A stretch of 64,000 bases of DNA from Hippophae tibetana (lineage: Eukaryota > Streptophyta > Magnoliopsida > Rosales > Elaeagnaceae), in the NCBI GenBank assembly GCA_037013495.1, contig CM072803.1, positions 16,079,501 to 16,143,500 on the forward strand, in the 5' to 3' direction. The notes beneath the pieces were generated by a model. It searched no databases. It saw only the letters and a program-made list of their open reading frames with translations, and was not told where the DNA came from. Position numbers and translations under genes: made by a program. Shown here piece by piece: positions 12,631-24,430 of this stretch. The first letter of the stretch is position 1, and the number at the start of each line of letters is the position of its first letter.

Positions 12631-13439
12631 GATTTATGTTTTTTTAGTTATATACCCATTTTTTTGTTTTCATATACTTTGTGCTATTTCTTTGGTTAGC
12701 AGATAAATTACTGGAGGCTATTTCTATAACCATTATATATACCGTGATATTGTTTTCATTTACTCTTTGCTAATTCTATACCCATTCTATTGTTTTAAAC
12801 CAAAAGCAATTCATTCTATTCTTTTCATTTACTTTCTGCCTAACTTGTTAGGGTATAGACCTTTCTATTCCTTGGCTTCTAAGATTATTCACTTACTGCC
12901 CCATGTTTAATGGAGCTCTGTCATGATTTAGTTCAAATATATGTACTTCTATTTTTATTACCTTTGGCATCAATTGATTAATAGTTTAGTAGTTTAATAA
13001 CCATTAGTTTAATAGTGGTTTTTGGACCTCTGGGAATTGTTTTATAAGTACCTCCGTCATGTTTAATAGTTTATAATGAATTTTTATAACCATTAGTTTC
13101 AATTGGTTATAAATAATTAAGATATAATTTATCTTTAGGTTTATATGAATCAATATCATGGATCAATTGTATAGTATTAGTCAAACAAGCAAAATTATAT
13201 AGTTAATATTGGGCATAAAATATGTCATGTGGGTATGACTGTATCCTTAAATTAGTGCTTTGGCAGGAAAATAGGAGACAAAAATAGGAGGATGTATAGA
13301 TAACTTTGTTATATTTTTTTTATTTTTCTTTTTATCTATATTGCAGATCATTTTCCACTTGTATTTGCCGCGGATTGTGCACCTGCAGGTATCAAAGTTT
13401 ATATTAGCTATTATCTGAATGATCGTGTAGATAATCATT
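12631..13439. other. intergenic, no gene seen
   Basis: AT-rich, with repeated words such as ATAACCATTAGTTT around 13000-13100 but no clean repeat structure. The 105-residue open frame on the minus strand at 13247-13564 has no recognisable motif and overlaps the Myb-like relic. Confidence 0.45.
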
Positions 13440-14420
13440 GTTATTTTGTTTAGATGGCTACAAAGGTTATCGATTGGGAGGATGTTGGCATTCTTTTTGG
13501 AAAGAAAAAAAAAACTTGTTATTGATATCATAGTTGAAGAAGTGAATAAATGAAAGATGGTCAATTTGGACCCAAAACTTGGAGCAAGATTTTTGTATTA
13601 AACAGAAGCTCAATAGGTTTCGTATTAAGCATCATGAATTTAACGACATGTTAAACCAAAAAGATTTTGGCTGGAATACAGAAAGAAACCCTGTGACTGC
13701 TGAGGAAGAGACATGAAAAAACTATGTGAAGGCAAAGATAATTTATCACATTGGTTTTACTGACTACCAAAGAAGAGACATGCATGTTAAACCAACACGT
13801 ATTTTTTTTTATCTTAGGTACGCCAAAAGCAACACAATCCTGTAAGAAAGGATGCGATCGTTATTATCTATTGGGACTTATATTTGATAAATCTACGGTC
13901 AAGGGATTTTTTTCATATTGCCTCTACTCAAGATCCTACCCACTGATGATGAAGTTGACTTAGAGGGTGAGCCCTTGGACACCCATGAATTTATTTTTGA
14001 TATTAATGCCTATGCATCTAGTTTCAATGAAACTGTTGATGTATTAGGTAGTAGCTCAAAAAAAATGCACTGCATTCATGAGTTTAGAATGCAGAAGTAT
14101 AAAAAGAGTCAATGTCATATCAAATGAGTAGTGCGCTCAATACATGGGCTAGGGTGGCTGATGCAATGATTGAGTATACATTAGCTAGAGGTAAAAGACT
14201 AGAAAAAGATAAAAGAAAAGAAAATACTAGCTCTATTGGTGAAGATTTCTATCTACTTTGATGCACTATACTTCTTCAAAAGATAGAAGGGATTGATGGA
14301 ATTAATAAGGTGAAAGCACTAAAGAAGTTGAAACATCCATAATACAGGGAGTCATTTGTTGGTATGAGCGAAGATATGAAAAAGATTTGGCTAGACCATT
14401 TAGACATTATTGAAATATGT
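13440..14420 (+). pseudogene. Myb/SANT-like DNA-binding protein relic (Myb_DNA-bind_3 type)
   Basis: Conceptual pieces match plant Myb/SANT-like proteins (L10-interacting MYB protein-like, also the second protein of PIF/Harbinger transposons). Near 13580-13730 is a helix with LNRFRIKHHEFNDM, then FGWNTERNPVTAEEE, which resembles the W-hxxh-GWDP-T-ASDEWW block. At 13945-14000 comes DEVDLEGEPLDTHEF. At 14130-14400 is the C-terminal region, with AWARVADAM, then an LQKIEGI helix and an RESFVGMSEDMKKIWL end. Stops occur after AEEE and TSSIGEDFY, and the middle part is frame-shifted, so it cannot be made as one protein. I see no transposase partner within the window. It could be a dead host gene or a Harbinger ORF. 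Confidence 0.6.
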
Positions 14421-15299
14421 TTTGGCTTTCTAAAAGCATGTTAAGATCTTTAAATTAAAGACTCCTTACTAGTTGAGCCTACAAAGCTTAATTGTTGTCG
14501 CATGTTGTAATTTTCATAATTTATTTATTTATGTTCTCATAATAATCTTTGGTTTATGCGTTATAAATATGATGAGCTTATGATTGATGAAGAAGAAAAT
14601 CAAAGGAAGTATGTCTTGATCTATAAGATGCATCCTCCAAAGCAATGATCAATTGTTGGGACCATATTTCTCATCAATGGTGGCAGATCATACTCCTAGA
14701 TAATTGTTTTTATAATCAAACATTATTACTAAGTTGTAATTGAATTTGACATCTATTATTAAGATGTTTCTTTTCATTTCAATTAAATGAAAGTTTAAAA
14801 GATCTAAATTTAATTATAATGCTCAAATTATTGTAAAATTAGTAAAATTAATATTAAAAAGTATACAATGAAAATAAGTTTTTAAAAATGATTTGACCAA
14901 ACAACACAATCATATTTTTGTTTTAATTTTTTTAAATAATGACTGAACAACTCATCATTTTTAAAAATTATAAAAAATTATTTTTATGTTATAATTTGAA
15001 ATAATGTTTTAAAAAAATTCTTGAGTTAACCAGCTAAATAAGATTTTATTTTTAAAAATTAATTTTTACCATTGGAAAAAGAATTATGGGTAAGCACATA
15101 TTAATACCAATGAATATCTTTTTTTTCTATCCCATCAAAAATTTCAAATCAACCTGGTAAGGTCTCCCATACTTAAAAATATTTTTTTCGATAAGTTATA
15201 TAAAATAGCACATTAATAACATTAAATAGGAAACAATTTATTAGAGTTTAAAAGTGAACAACTTATAATTAAATATGAATTTTTTTTTATTGGAGATTT
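14421..15299. other. intergenic, no gene seen
   Basis: AT-rich, with poly-T/A runs at 14860-15080. No coding segment recognised. Confidence 0.45.
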
Positions 15300-17580
15300 T
15301 TTGCTACATTAGTTACATACATAGTATAACATTAGATACATACATAAAAGGTATAGCCTCCAAATATTTCACATAGTCAACAATATCAACTCACATCATA
15401 GATTTCATAGTTTCATTATTAAAATAAGGTGAATTGTTTTCTAATGAATTTATTTTATTATTCATAACATCATGTATCTAAGTCTTGAATGTGGGTGGTT
15501 CAATAGATTTAGTTAAATTAGCATCATGAATGTATGTACCTAAGTGATTTTCATGGTGCTCATTATCATGTGTGTTTACAAAATTAACAAGCATATGTTC
15601 TAAAGCATGGCGCATGTTATGAAGTACATCATTGGCCAATACATCGATAATATTTATCTTAAAGCAATCACTATTATTATCAGTATCAAAAAAATTATTT
15701 GCTTTAAAATCATTAAATGTTACCTATTCATCCTACACTTTCATTGTAAGCTCACATTTTGTATATTAATGAGTGCTCCTCCGATTTCTAAAAATGGACA
15801 ACCAAGTATGATAGGAATTTTGTGGTTCTCTTACATGTCTAGTACAATGAAATCTACCATAAAGATGAACTTGTCCACTTTTATTAACACATCTTCTACC
15901 ATACCTTAGGGTCACTTGATTGACCTATTTACCATATGCATTGTTATTAAAGTGGGTTGGTGAACTTGAAAACTAATAGTGACATAAGGTTAATGCTTGC
16001 ACCCAAGTCATATAATGCATTGCTAAAATGTATGTTCCCAATTGTGTAAGGGATGTCAAAGCTACCTAGATCTTTAAGCTTTTATGGTAATTTTCTCCTA
16101 AGGATGACACTATAACCTTCAATTAAGGTTATTGTTTCATTATCTCAAAGCCTTTTTTTTCTTAAATAGGATGTCCTTTAAAAATATTTCATATGACGAT
16201 ATCTGTTCAAATGTATCTATAAATACTCTTTTTATTTACTTTTTTCTCCTTATCTTCTAAGGTTTCACCATTCTTTAAGGTTATTACTTTATAGTGGTCC
16301 TTTCCTTCCCCTTTTGGATTAACTTCTTTATTGCTTGGAATTAGATTACCTTGAGGCCTTTGACTTATGGTTTGGGCCAGTAGCTCCATTTGAATCTCTA
16401 AATTTTGAATAATATCCTTATGAGTGGACTCTATGCAGTCCACTTATGTATTTACTTAATGGATGGAGTCTTTCATCATTCCTATTAAAGCACTTGTGTT
16501 ATCCTTACTAGGTGGCTTCTTTTCCTGGACTTGTGATTGTTGAAAACCTAGTGGTGGGAAAAGTTGCTAGTTGCATTGATTACCACCTAAATTGTTACTA
16601 TTATTCCATGAGGAATCATAATGGTTTATCCATCTTGGGTTGTAAGTGTTTGAGTATGGGTTTCCTTGGAAATTTTGATTTTTGACATAGTTTACTTCTT
16701 CATGAAGGCTCCCATATGCCTCATTAGAATGAGGTCCATTGCAATAATCATACAATATGAATGGCCTTTGTACCATATTTATCCCTATACTGCCACCATC
16801 TTTTAGTTAAACTTAATAGTATAGCATTTGTTTGAGCTTACATTTTTGTTATGGTGTCTACATCTACTACTCTAACTACCTTTCTTAGGTTTAGCCTATT
16901 CACAGGTCATATACAATTGCTAGATGTCATCTCATCAAGTAATGTAAAAGTTTCCCCTTCAGTTTTACTCATTAAAGATCCTCCAGCTATAACATCAATT
17001 ATAGTCCTCGGTTGCCTCATAATCCTTTACAAAAGATTTGCACTTACAACCAAGTAGGAAGATCATAGTGTGGGTATCTTCTTAATAGCTCTTTGTAGTG
17101 TTCCTAGGCTTCATAAAGTGATTCTTCTTCAAATTGCTAAAAAGAAGTGATGTTATTTTTGAACTTAGCTCTCTTTGATTGTTGGAAGTACTTTGCTATG
17201 AATTTATGACCCAATTGATTCTATGTAGTGATTGAGCCAACAACTAGTGATTGTAACCATGTCTTAGCTTTGTCCCTCAGTGAGAAAGGAAACAAATGAA
17301 TGCAAATTGCATCATCTGATACACCATTCATTTTGAAGGTTTCACATATTATTAAGAATGAAGCCAAGTAAAGATTTAGATCATCATTGACCAACTCTTC
17401 AAACTGATTTTCTTGAACCATTTGAATGACTCGTGGCTTAAGTTCGAAGTTATTAGCATTGATGCCCGATCTATTAATAGATGATTGGGCTCCATCTACT
17501 TGTGAAACTATGAAATCCCTTAAAAGTTTAGGGATGACAATAGCTCATTGATCCCCTTATTTTGCTGAGAAGTAAAGTTT
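15300..17580 (-). mobile_element. Ty3/gypsy gag-protease fragment (Athila/Tat-like)
   Basis: Minus strand. Gag N-terminal half at 17221-17421 (FKMNGVSDDAI, FPFSLRDKAKTWLQSL, classic for plant Retrotrans_gag). Then comes the cysteine/asparagine-rich middle near 16567-16776 (CNGPHSNEA, NPYSNTYNPRW), then QTISQRPQGNLIPSN with the ITLKNGE motif at 16207-16443. The protease follows near 15960-16080 (LGSFDIPYTIGN-like, then NALYDLGASINLM-like). Text down to about 15300 may be the start of the next pol segment. No RT or integrase is seen. Broken, with many breaks. Confidence 0.8.
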
Positions 17581-17689
17581 TTTCTATTTTTGAATCAAAA
17601 GGAGCAAGATTTCATCTGTCAACCTAGGCACACAATAGAAACACTAAAACAAAAATTAAAAGGTCCAAACTAGTATAGTAATGACTGTT

Positions 17690-18960
17690 ATTGATACCTG
17701 CAAAAATACAGGTCGTGCATGTAATATAATGTATCTAAGTACGGATATCAATCCCACATGGAGTTGTGTAACTTATAATCGAGTACCAATATAATTATTA
17801 CGTATATTATCTGGACAACATAAAATCATAAAATATGAAAATATAAATGACAACTAATTTTAAATCACAAGACTCAACAACCACGAAGGTATATGAGAAA
17901 ACGATATAAGAATCTATAGTCTCCCGATTTCTCAACATGTGAATCACTAAAATTTTCCCAATATAATCATCAATTAATTATATGATTAATTGAATCTTAC
18001 TTAGTATGCATTCCTTTCTCAAACACATTATACATTATATAATAATTAACCTAATTATACTTGCATGTCAATTAGATTTCATATCATCAATTATAAATCA
18101 CACACATAAGAATCATGCATATATCTCTACCTAAAAATTGTGCAAGTTATTTAATCAAGACAAGTAATTAAATAATTCTCTCAAATTTATTTAATTGTCT
18201 ATATAAGTTAATTGTTGATCAAATAATTAATAACATAAAAATTAGATTAGATAATATAATTAAATTATAATAACAATTGGGGTAAAATATTATATCATTA
18301 CATGTAGAAAATTGGGTTCTTAAGACACCTAGATTGATGAATTAGCTAGACATGATTATGTTCATAAAACTCAGATTTTTGTAAAGAAAGACAATAAAAT
18401 TGATAAAGAAAGGAGAAGAACAAGTGATACACTCAATCTCTTTATTTGTAGTACTAAGTTTCTCTTGAATCTTCCTTCATAAAGTTGTGTCTCCTTTAAT
18501 CTCCTCTTGAGCTTTTTTCTCTTCTTAGCAGCTGCTAAGGTTTTGATTCTTAATTATGTGTTGTTTATGACCTACTTATGTTACTTTAAATAGGCTGAAA
18601 GTAATCATCATTAGATCATGATTCGTATTACTTTGATCCAAGGGCTAAGATTGAAAGTTAGAATTTAATTTAAGGCTGATGCGTTAAAATCATTATCGCT
18701 TGATCAATTGAGTGATAAATCTTCGATCGATCTACATATGTCTAGATAGATCTACTCCTTTGTGGATTTTGTATTTGTCCTAATTTTTACCTATTTTGAT
18801 ACATTTGATATCTTTTCGCCTAAAGTTATCAAACACTATATAATATTTTTCTCTCTAGTTGTGATTGAACTAGTAGAGCATAATCTTTCTTATAGAAAGT
18901 TCCAAATGTTAATACTAATTTTTGTCAACACCAATGATTGGGTGCATTTCTCCTTCCTGT
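17690..18960 (-). repeat. LTR-like flank of the gypsy fragment
   Basis: Lies immediately upstream of the gag in minus orientation. It starts, on the plus strand, with ACCTGCAAAAATACAGG, which resembles the LTR edge of Tat/Ogre-type elements. The segment 17890-18500 has a second, older copy at about 23960-24430 in the same orientation, which shows that it is repetitive. The outer edge is uncertain; 18700-18960 could be genomic flank. Confidence 0.6.
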
Positions 18961-19001
18961 GGACCTAATAAGAGGGAACACATTGTTAGAACCTTGGACC
19001 A

Positions 19002-19070
19002 CCACGAAGTATAACGACTTTTGGTCCTCTGTGGTTTAAGTAAGGCTGGGTAGTGAGAATAAGGAGTAGA
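19002..19070 (+). repeat. short segment shared with 60042-60110
   Basis: Contains CCACCACGAAGTATAACG, then GGTCCTCTGTGG and TTTAAGTAAGG. The same layout, roughly 70% alike, precedes the Transposase_28 relic at 60020. It is probably the terminal or leader part of the same transposon type. Confidence 0.4.
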
Positions 19071-19179
19071 CTTATGTCTCTCCTTGTAATAAAGATATAT
19101 GCATATAGATATTTAGTGAGAATCAACTCCCAGACGACCTTGAAATCCTCCTGCTCATCACTAAGATTAATTAGTTCTT

Positions 19180-19400
19180 AAAGGTTGGCTTTATTAGAGA
19201 AGTCAAAGACTCCAAGTAGTTAGCCAGTTTATGGCTCAGCTTCAAGGTGAACACTGGGAAACTGTTATGCAAATATTGCGATATTTGATGAAGACACTAG
19301 GCCAGGGCCTTTTATACAAGGCTAATAATCATCTCTCTTAAAATTGAAGGATTTTTCGATGTAAACTGAGCCTCTTAATTTTCCTTATGCCACTACCTCT
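19180..19400 (+). mobile_element. Ty1/copia RT/RNase H scrap
   Basis: Plus-strand conceptual text SQFMAQLQGEHWETVMQILR followed by GQGLLYK and IEGFFD matches the end of copia RT and the start of RNase H (HWEAALRILRYLK...GLLY...ADWA). No LTR or other part is recognised around it. Broken, with a few breaks. Confidence 0.7.
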
Positions 19401-20600
19401 GTTTCCAATGCCCAAGGCCCACACTTCTTACCCTTCGTCATATCAGTTCCCAAAGGCACACCCTCGCCCATTTCCTTTTTCTATCTTTTAACTAACTCCA
19501 TGAGCCATCCTACTCAAAATCAATCATCATTATCACGGTATAGATTTAAGTGTTTGTCTCTCCTAAGACAATGTTTCAATTATGTGAAATTGAAAATATG
19601 TCTATTAATGACCCTTATTTAAAGTGATAGATTTATTTTTATGTTAAAATTTTATCTCATTAATTGATTTATCGTTGGATAATTAAAAAATTAAATACTT
19701 ATAATATTATATATTTGATATTGATGATTATTTATTAAATAACTCACGTTGGATATTTGATATCGTGATTATTTATTAAATCAATCCTTATTAGACTCAC
19801 TCACCATTAAATCAATCCTTATTAGACTCACTCACCAGTTATTTGGTAATTAAAATCTTTTATATTATCCCCCATGAATTATATTACGCACATCTAATAT
19901 TTTTTTTAATTTTTATTTATTTATATATTGTAATTAAATTCTATTATATAATTTTAATGAATTAATATACATTTTTTTTCCAAACGAATTAGTTATCCGA
20001 ATTTTAATTTTTGACATAATTATCTCAATTGCTGAAATCTAAATAATTAGTTTTCGCAGTCTAGAGTTTTATAAATCTCACTATTACCAATATAATAAAT
20101 GATATAATAAAATAAATTATATAATATATTGATACTATTGATCTTATCCTCATTAAATAAACAAAAATAAATAAAAAATTCAATCTTGAAATACCAACAT
20201 ATGCAAACAATTTTTTTAAAAGAATATTAATAATTTTAAAAATAAATGCATATAGCTAACATAATTTCTTCATCCAAACAGTTTTATTTTTAATCACTCA
20301 TTTTTTATAATGTAATGATAAATATATTAAATATATATTTTATAATATGATATACATATATGTTTTAAGAAAAAAAATTAAATAAATATATCATATAGAA
20401 ATAAAAAAATATTCAAAATATAAATATTTTGAAATTGGGATTTACTGAAATAAATTTAAATACGCAAGTAAACCTACATCTCAAGTTATTAATAATAATA
20501 AATAAATTACTTAATTAAAAAAAAACCTACATCTATTGTTATGTAACATACATGGCATATCAACTCTATGCCCTACATCATCGTTGTCAATCATCATCCA
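19401..20600. other. intergenic upstream of HIPP gene
   Basis: No coding segment. Contains a tandem duplication at 19776-19837 and otherwise AT-rich low-complexity sequence. Confidence 0.5.
19776..19837. repeat. 31-bp tandem duplication
   Basis: Two adjacent copies of a 31-bp unit starting ATTAAATCAATCC and ending GACTCACTCACC, with no difference seen. The preceding 60 bp also contain a looser duplication of GATTATTTATTAAAT. Probably recent replication slippage. Confidence 0.85.
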
Positions 20601-20608
20601 TATCCATG

Positions 20609-20615
20609 TATAAAA
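20609..20615 (+). promoter_or_regulatory. candidate TATA box of HIPP gene
   Basis: TATAAAA in a GTATAAAAAC context, 118 bp before the start codon chosen for the gene. That leaves a 5'UTR of roughly 85-90 bases. Placed by sequence and spacing only. Confidence 0.45.
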
Positions 20616-20732
20616 ACACCCAAACCCACCACCATTTTCTCGTCACTTGTAAAACTAAAATCCCCACTACCCCTAAATTCTCTGACCGAGTTCCCGACTC
20701 AGTAACCAACCGAAAAACCAACATACTCACCG

Positions 20733-23068
20733 ATGGGCCAGGTGAGTCAAAACTATTTTCTCATTTCTCTCTCTTTATTATCTAATTCAGTTTCTCTAGA
20801 TTTCAATGTGATTAATGGGTTTAATGTTATTGCGTTTCTTCTGTTGCTTTTCACTCTTAAAACAGAAAAAGAACAACAGCGGTGAAGGTGATAAGAAGAA
20901 AGACGATACACCTGTGACTGTGGTACTCAACATTGATATGCACTGTGAGGGTTGTGCTACTAAGATTATCAAAACCGTTAAAGGCTTCCAAGGTATTTTG
21001 TTATTAACTTACCATTACATTTCAAAGCATATTTGTACAAAGATTACTAAGTAGTGAGTTCTATGCTGTTCATCTCGGCTTCCTCTGTTTTCGTTTAAGT
21101 TTCCCAAACACATTTTTCGTTTCGCTTTATTTTGGATTTCCACGTTATGTATGACCCATTAAGATTCATAGATTTAAGTTTGACTCGTAACGCCTCTTGT
21201 GTAATAATAGTATTTCAGATTTTCAATGTTTTCTTCTGTGTATTTTCAGTTCTATAACTTTTCCTCTATTTTGTACCCAATGCTTCGTCTGGTCACACTA
21301 TATAACTCTGTTTTAGTCTACAATAGTCATCTTTTTAATCTTCTTCTGGGTATTTTTCAACTACATTTTCTCTCAGATGCTTTTGTTTCATAACAAAAAT
21401 AGGATTTATATTTTAAACTTGCTAATCCGTACACTCTGTTTTTTTCTTTCCTTTCTGGCCTTTTCTGCTTCCTTAACTTTCCTTCCTAATTTCGAACTTA
21501 GTTTTTCATTATTTGAATTTATGCAATTTACCATTATTATTGTTTTTATTATTATTATTTCTGAACTATTAATGAAGCTAATTATATGTATTAATGGGTG
21601 GTCTGAAAGGTGTGGAGTCAGCGAAAGCAGAGAGCAAGGCCAACAAGCTCACATTGATTGGGAAAGTGGACCCGTCAAAGGTTCAAGAGAGTCTCGCTCA
21701 GAAAACCAAGAAGAAGGTTGAGCTCGTATCTCCAAAGAAGGACAACAAGGACAAGAAAGAGAAGAAAAACGATGGTGAAAACAATAACAACGACGACGAC
21801 GATGAAGATGGTGACAAGAAGAAGAAGGGTGCTGATAAAAATTCCAAAGATAAATCTGATGAGAAAAAGCTTAATGACAAAGAAAAAGGGAAACAGAAAT
21901 CAAAAGAGGTACCTTCTTTATTCACTTTTATTTATTTATTTATTTATTTATTTCTTTTCCGAGTCTTTTTTAATGGTCCCCTCTATCATGCGCATTATAG
22001 TGTTGTTGTTTTAGACCTTTTGGATACTCCTTTATTCATCGGTTCTGTTGCTTAATGAGTAATTTACGTGGGTTACGTATGTTAATCATTATTATACGTT
22101 CTAAATCAAGGGATTCTTTTTGCTGATTATAATATAAGTCACTCGAAAGTTGTAGCTTTTACTTTTAGCCTGCGTAAATTAGCCATTTCATGTAATATTA
22201 TTAAATTTGATTAATTTGTTAAGCAAAATTGTATACTTTTGTAGTTAATTTCTTTATGTTTTATTAATTTGTATATTTTTGGTTTTTAAATAATTTTGAG
22301 TTTTGTTTACTTATTAATAAATTATATAAATAATGGAGAGTAGCCTCCGGTGACTACGGTGGTTCTGAAGCTGAGCCTGCACTGCCAGGGATGCTTGCAG
22401 AAGATTCACAAAACAATAAGCAGGTCTAAAGGTAATAACTTTTCCCAAACTCTGTGGTTTCAGTACAAGATTTGAACTTTTGTCCTTTCCTATTATTAAG
22501 TTGGAAGACCAATTTCATGTTGGTGATGAATGTGATTACAGGGTTCATTGAGATATCCATAGACAAGGAGAAGGAATTGGTGACTGTGAAAGGGGCAATG
22601 GACATGAAGGCTCTGGCTGAGAATTTGAAGGAAAAGCTCAAGCGACCTGTGGAGATTGTTCCACCAAAGAAGGAGAAAAATGGTGAAAAGGGTTCTGAAG
22701 ATGCTAATGAGCAGAAGAATGGTTCTAAGGACAATAATGGAGGAGGAGGTGGTGGTGGTGGAAAGAAAAAGAAGGGAGGAGGAGGGAATGGAGGCCAAGA
22801 ACATGGAGGTGGTGACAATGGTGACGGTGGAAAGATGGAAGGCAGCAAAATGGAGTACTTGGGTCCGATTGGATTCGGATACGGGTTCGGGTATGGCAAT
22901 CCATATCAGCATGGACTTGCTGGGTATGCCAATCCATATCAGCATGGACTTGCTGGGTATGCCAATACCTATGGATGTCCATATCAGTTTGCGGCAGAGC
23001 CTCCAATGCAAGTTCACCCACCTCAAATGTTCAGTGATGAGAACCCAAATGCTTGCTCTATTATGTGA
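20733..23068 (+). CDS. heavy metal-associated isoprenylated plant protein, two HMA domains
   Basis: Five coding exons: 20733-20741, 20866-20992, 21610-21908, 22344-22431, 22542-23068. All junctions are GT-AG, and the lengths sum to 1050 nt, one open frame of 349 residues. The start ATG is followed by only two codons before the first intron; longer upstream readings run through that intron. HMA domain 1 covers about residues 20-85 with the metal-binding MHCEGC at 28-33. A long K/D/E/N-rich linker follows (about 90-145). HMA domain 2 covers about 148-212 with LHCQGC at 157-162. A Gly/Lys-rich tail follows, then a duplicated 11-residue motif (NPYQHGLAGYA). The C-terminus CSIM (346-349) is a CaaX box favouring farnesylation. 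Family members bind soft metals through the two Cys and attach to membranes or enter the nucleus; they are linked to metal handling and stress. The exact paralogue is not determined. Confidence 0.92.
21927..21955. repeat. TTTA microsatellite in HIPP intron 3
   Basis: About seven TTTA/TTAT units shortly after the donor site of the third intron. Confidence 0.9.
22898..22963 (+). repeat. 33-bp in-frame tandem duplication in HIPP last exon
   Basis: Two copies of a 33-bp unit (11 codons, NPYQHGLAGYA), 22898-22930 and 22931-22963, with no difference seen at the DNA level. Sequence identity including silent sites suggests a recent duplication. A third, partial echo (GYANTYG) follows. Confidence 0.95.
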
Positions 23069-23959
23069 GAAACAGAGAAATGTAAGTCTATCTTATCAGT
23101 TAATCAGTTGGAGAATTAAGACATTATGTAAATGAGAGGATAGGAAGACAGAAGACTTAATTAGTAGTATAAATTTCTGATGTGTTAGTCCAGATTTTGG
23201 TTGCCAATAGTATTTTAATCTTTTTAAATACATTTTGTGTCAATTATGAATGTCTACTAGCGTTGGTTTATGTTAGTGATGAGTTTTATTTTATAATTAG
23301 TGATACGAATTGTGGTGTTAATATCTCGTTTAAAATAGAAGTAGAGGGCCCAGAGGCTGTGTGTTTTGCATGGTTAGAAAAACAGTCTGTTTGTGTAATT
23401 GTTTTATTGGCTGGTTTTATGAATATATAAAACCTAAAAGGGACAATAATTAATATGAGAATGTTGCAGAGTGGAATAATAGTTAGCACAGTGAGACCCT
23501 ATTAAAGAAGTTGGATAGAAAATGTTACTACCGTGTAGTTTGGGGTTTTGTCTCTGAGTTGTCCATAAACAGCCACTTGTATGTAGACTTGTCACTTTAT
23601 TAGCATTCATTGTTTTTAAACCAACCCTTTCTTTAGGACTCCCCCAAACACTCTCAAGGCCAATTAGGTTTGACTCAAGAAATATGTATAATGTTTGGGG
23701 TTAGAGAACTAATTATGGAACTGAATAGTATATAAATAATATAGTTATTTAAAAATATAAAAAAAAATTATTAACTTTTTTTTTTTTTAAAAACATATTT
23801 TATGCACCAAAAACGATTTTGGTGAAGATTCGAAAGAATATTGGTGCTATAAAAATTATGTTATTATAAACTAATTTTTAAAACTAAAAAACTAAAAATC
23901 AATTTTTTTTGTGTGTTTTATATTTTAAGAAAACAAAATCAAAATAACTAAAAATAAAT
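23069..23959. other. HIPP 3'UTR and intergenic
   Basis: The first 100-200 bases are probably 3'UTR; no firm poly(A) signal was assigned. The rest has no recognisable gene. Open frames at 23182-23430 and 23286-23489 overlap on opposite strands without motifs. Confidence 0.45.
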
Positions 23960-24430
23960 AACAATAATCAATTAAATCAAAATTGTTAATTAAGAATATA
24001 TATGAGAATACATCTAAGAATACTTAATCTTTTAATTTTTAACACGTAAATTATTAAAATCTCTTCAATATAAAATCTCTATAAATTTATTGTTAGTCAA
24101 ATAATTAATAGCATAAAAATTAAATTAAATAATATAATTAAATTTGAATCATAATTAGAATAAAATATTATATTATCGGACAGTAAAAATTGGATTCATA
24201 AAAATCTTATATTAATAAATTAACTATTCATAATTTTATTCATAAAATTCATATTTTTCATAAATAAAGACATGACGAAGAAATACAATCAGTGTCTTGA
24301 ATTATAGTATCAATTTTTTCTTGAATTTCCAACAAAATTATATCTTCTTTTAAATTTTTTTTTGTATTTTTCTCTCTTTTTAACTTTATTTTTTTTTCTA
24401 AAAAAACATATTTTTTCTTCTAAAAAATCA
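23960..24430 (-). repeat. LTR relic of the same gypsy family as 17690-18960
   Basis: Collinear with about 17840-18500. Shared pieces include ATATGAGAA..C...TAAGAAT, then GTCAAATAATTAATA, GCATAAAAATTA, TAATATAATTAAAT, and later CATAAAATTCATATTTT. It lacks about 200 bases present in the other copy and is clearly older. No coding part accompanies it, so it is either a solo LTR or a fragment. Confidence 0.65.

Noticed and set aside
20552-20785. 77-codon frame with an upstream ATG before the HIPP gene
   Set aside because: It runs through the TATA-like site, the real start and the first intron donor; the spliced model from 20733 gives an exact frame.
21658-22014. Arg/Lys/Thr-rich 118-codon frame
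   Set aside because: Frame-shifted shadow of HIPP exon 3, running into intron 3.
22426-23026. Long minus-strand open frames (157 and 176 codons) opposite the HIPP last exon
   Set aside because: They mirror the Gly/Lys-rich coding exon (Pro/Ser/Phe runs) and have no motif; the plus-strand gene explains them.
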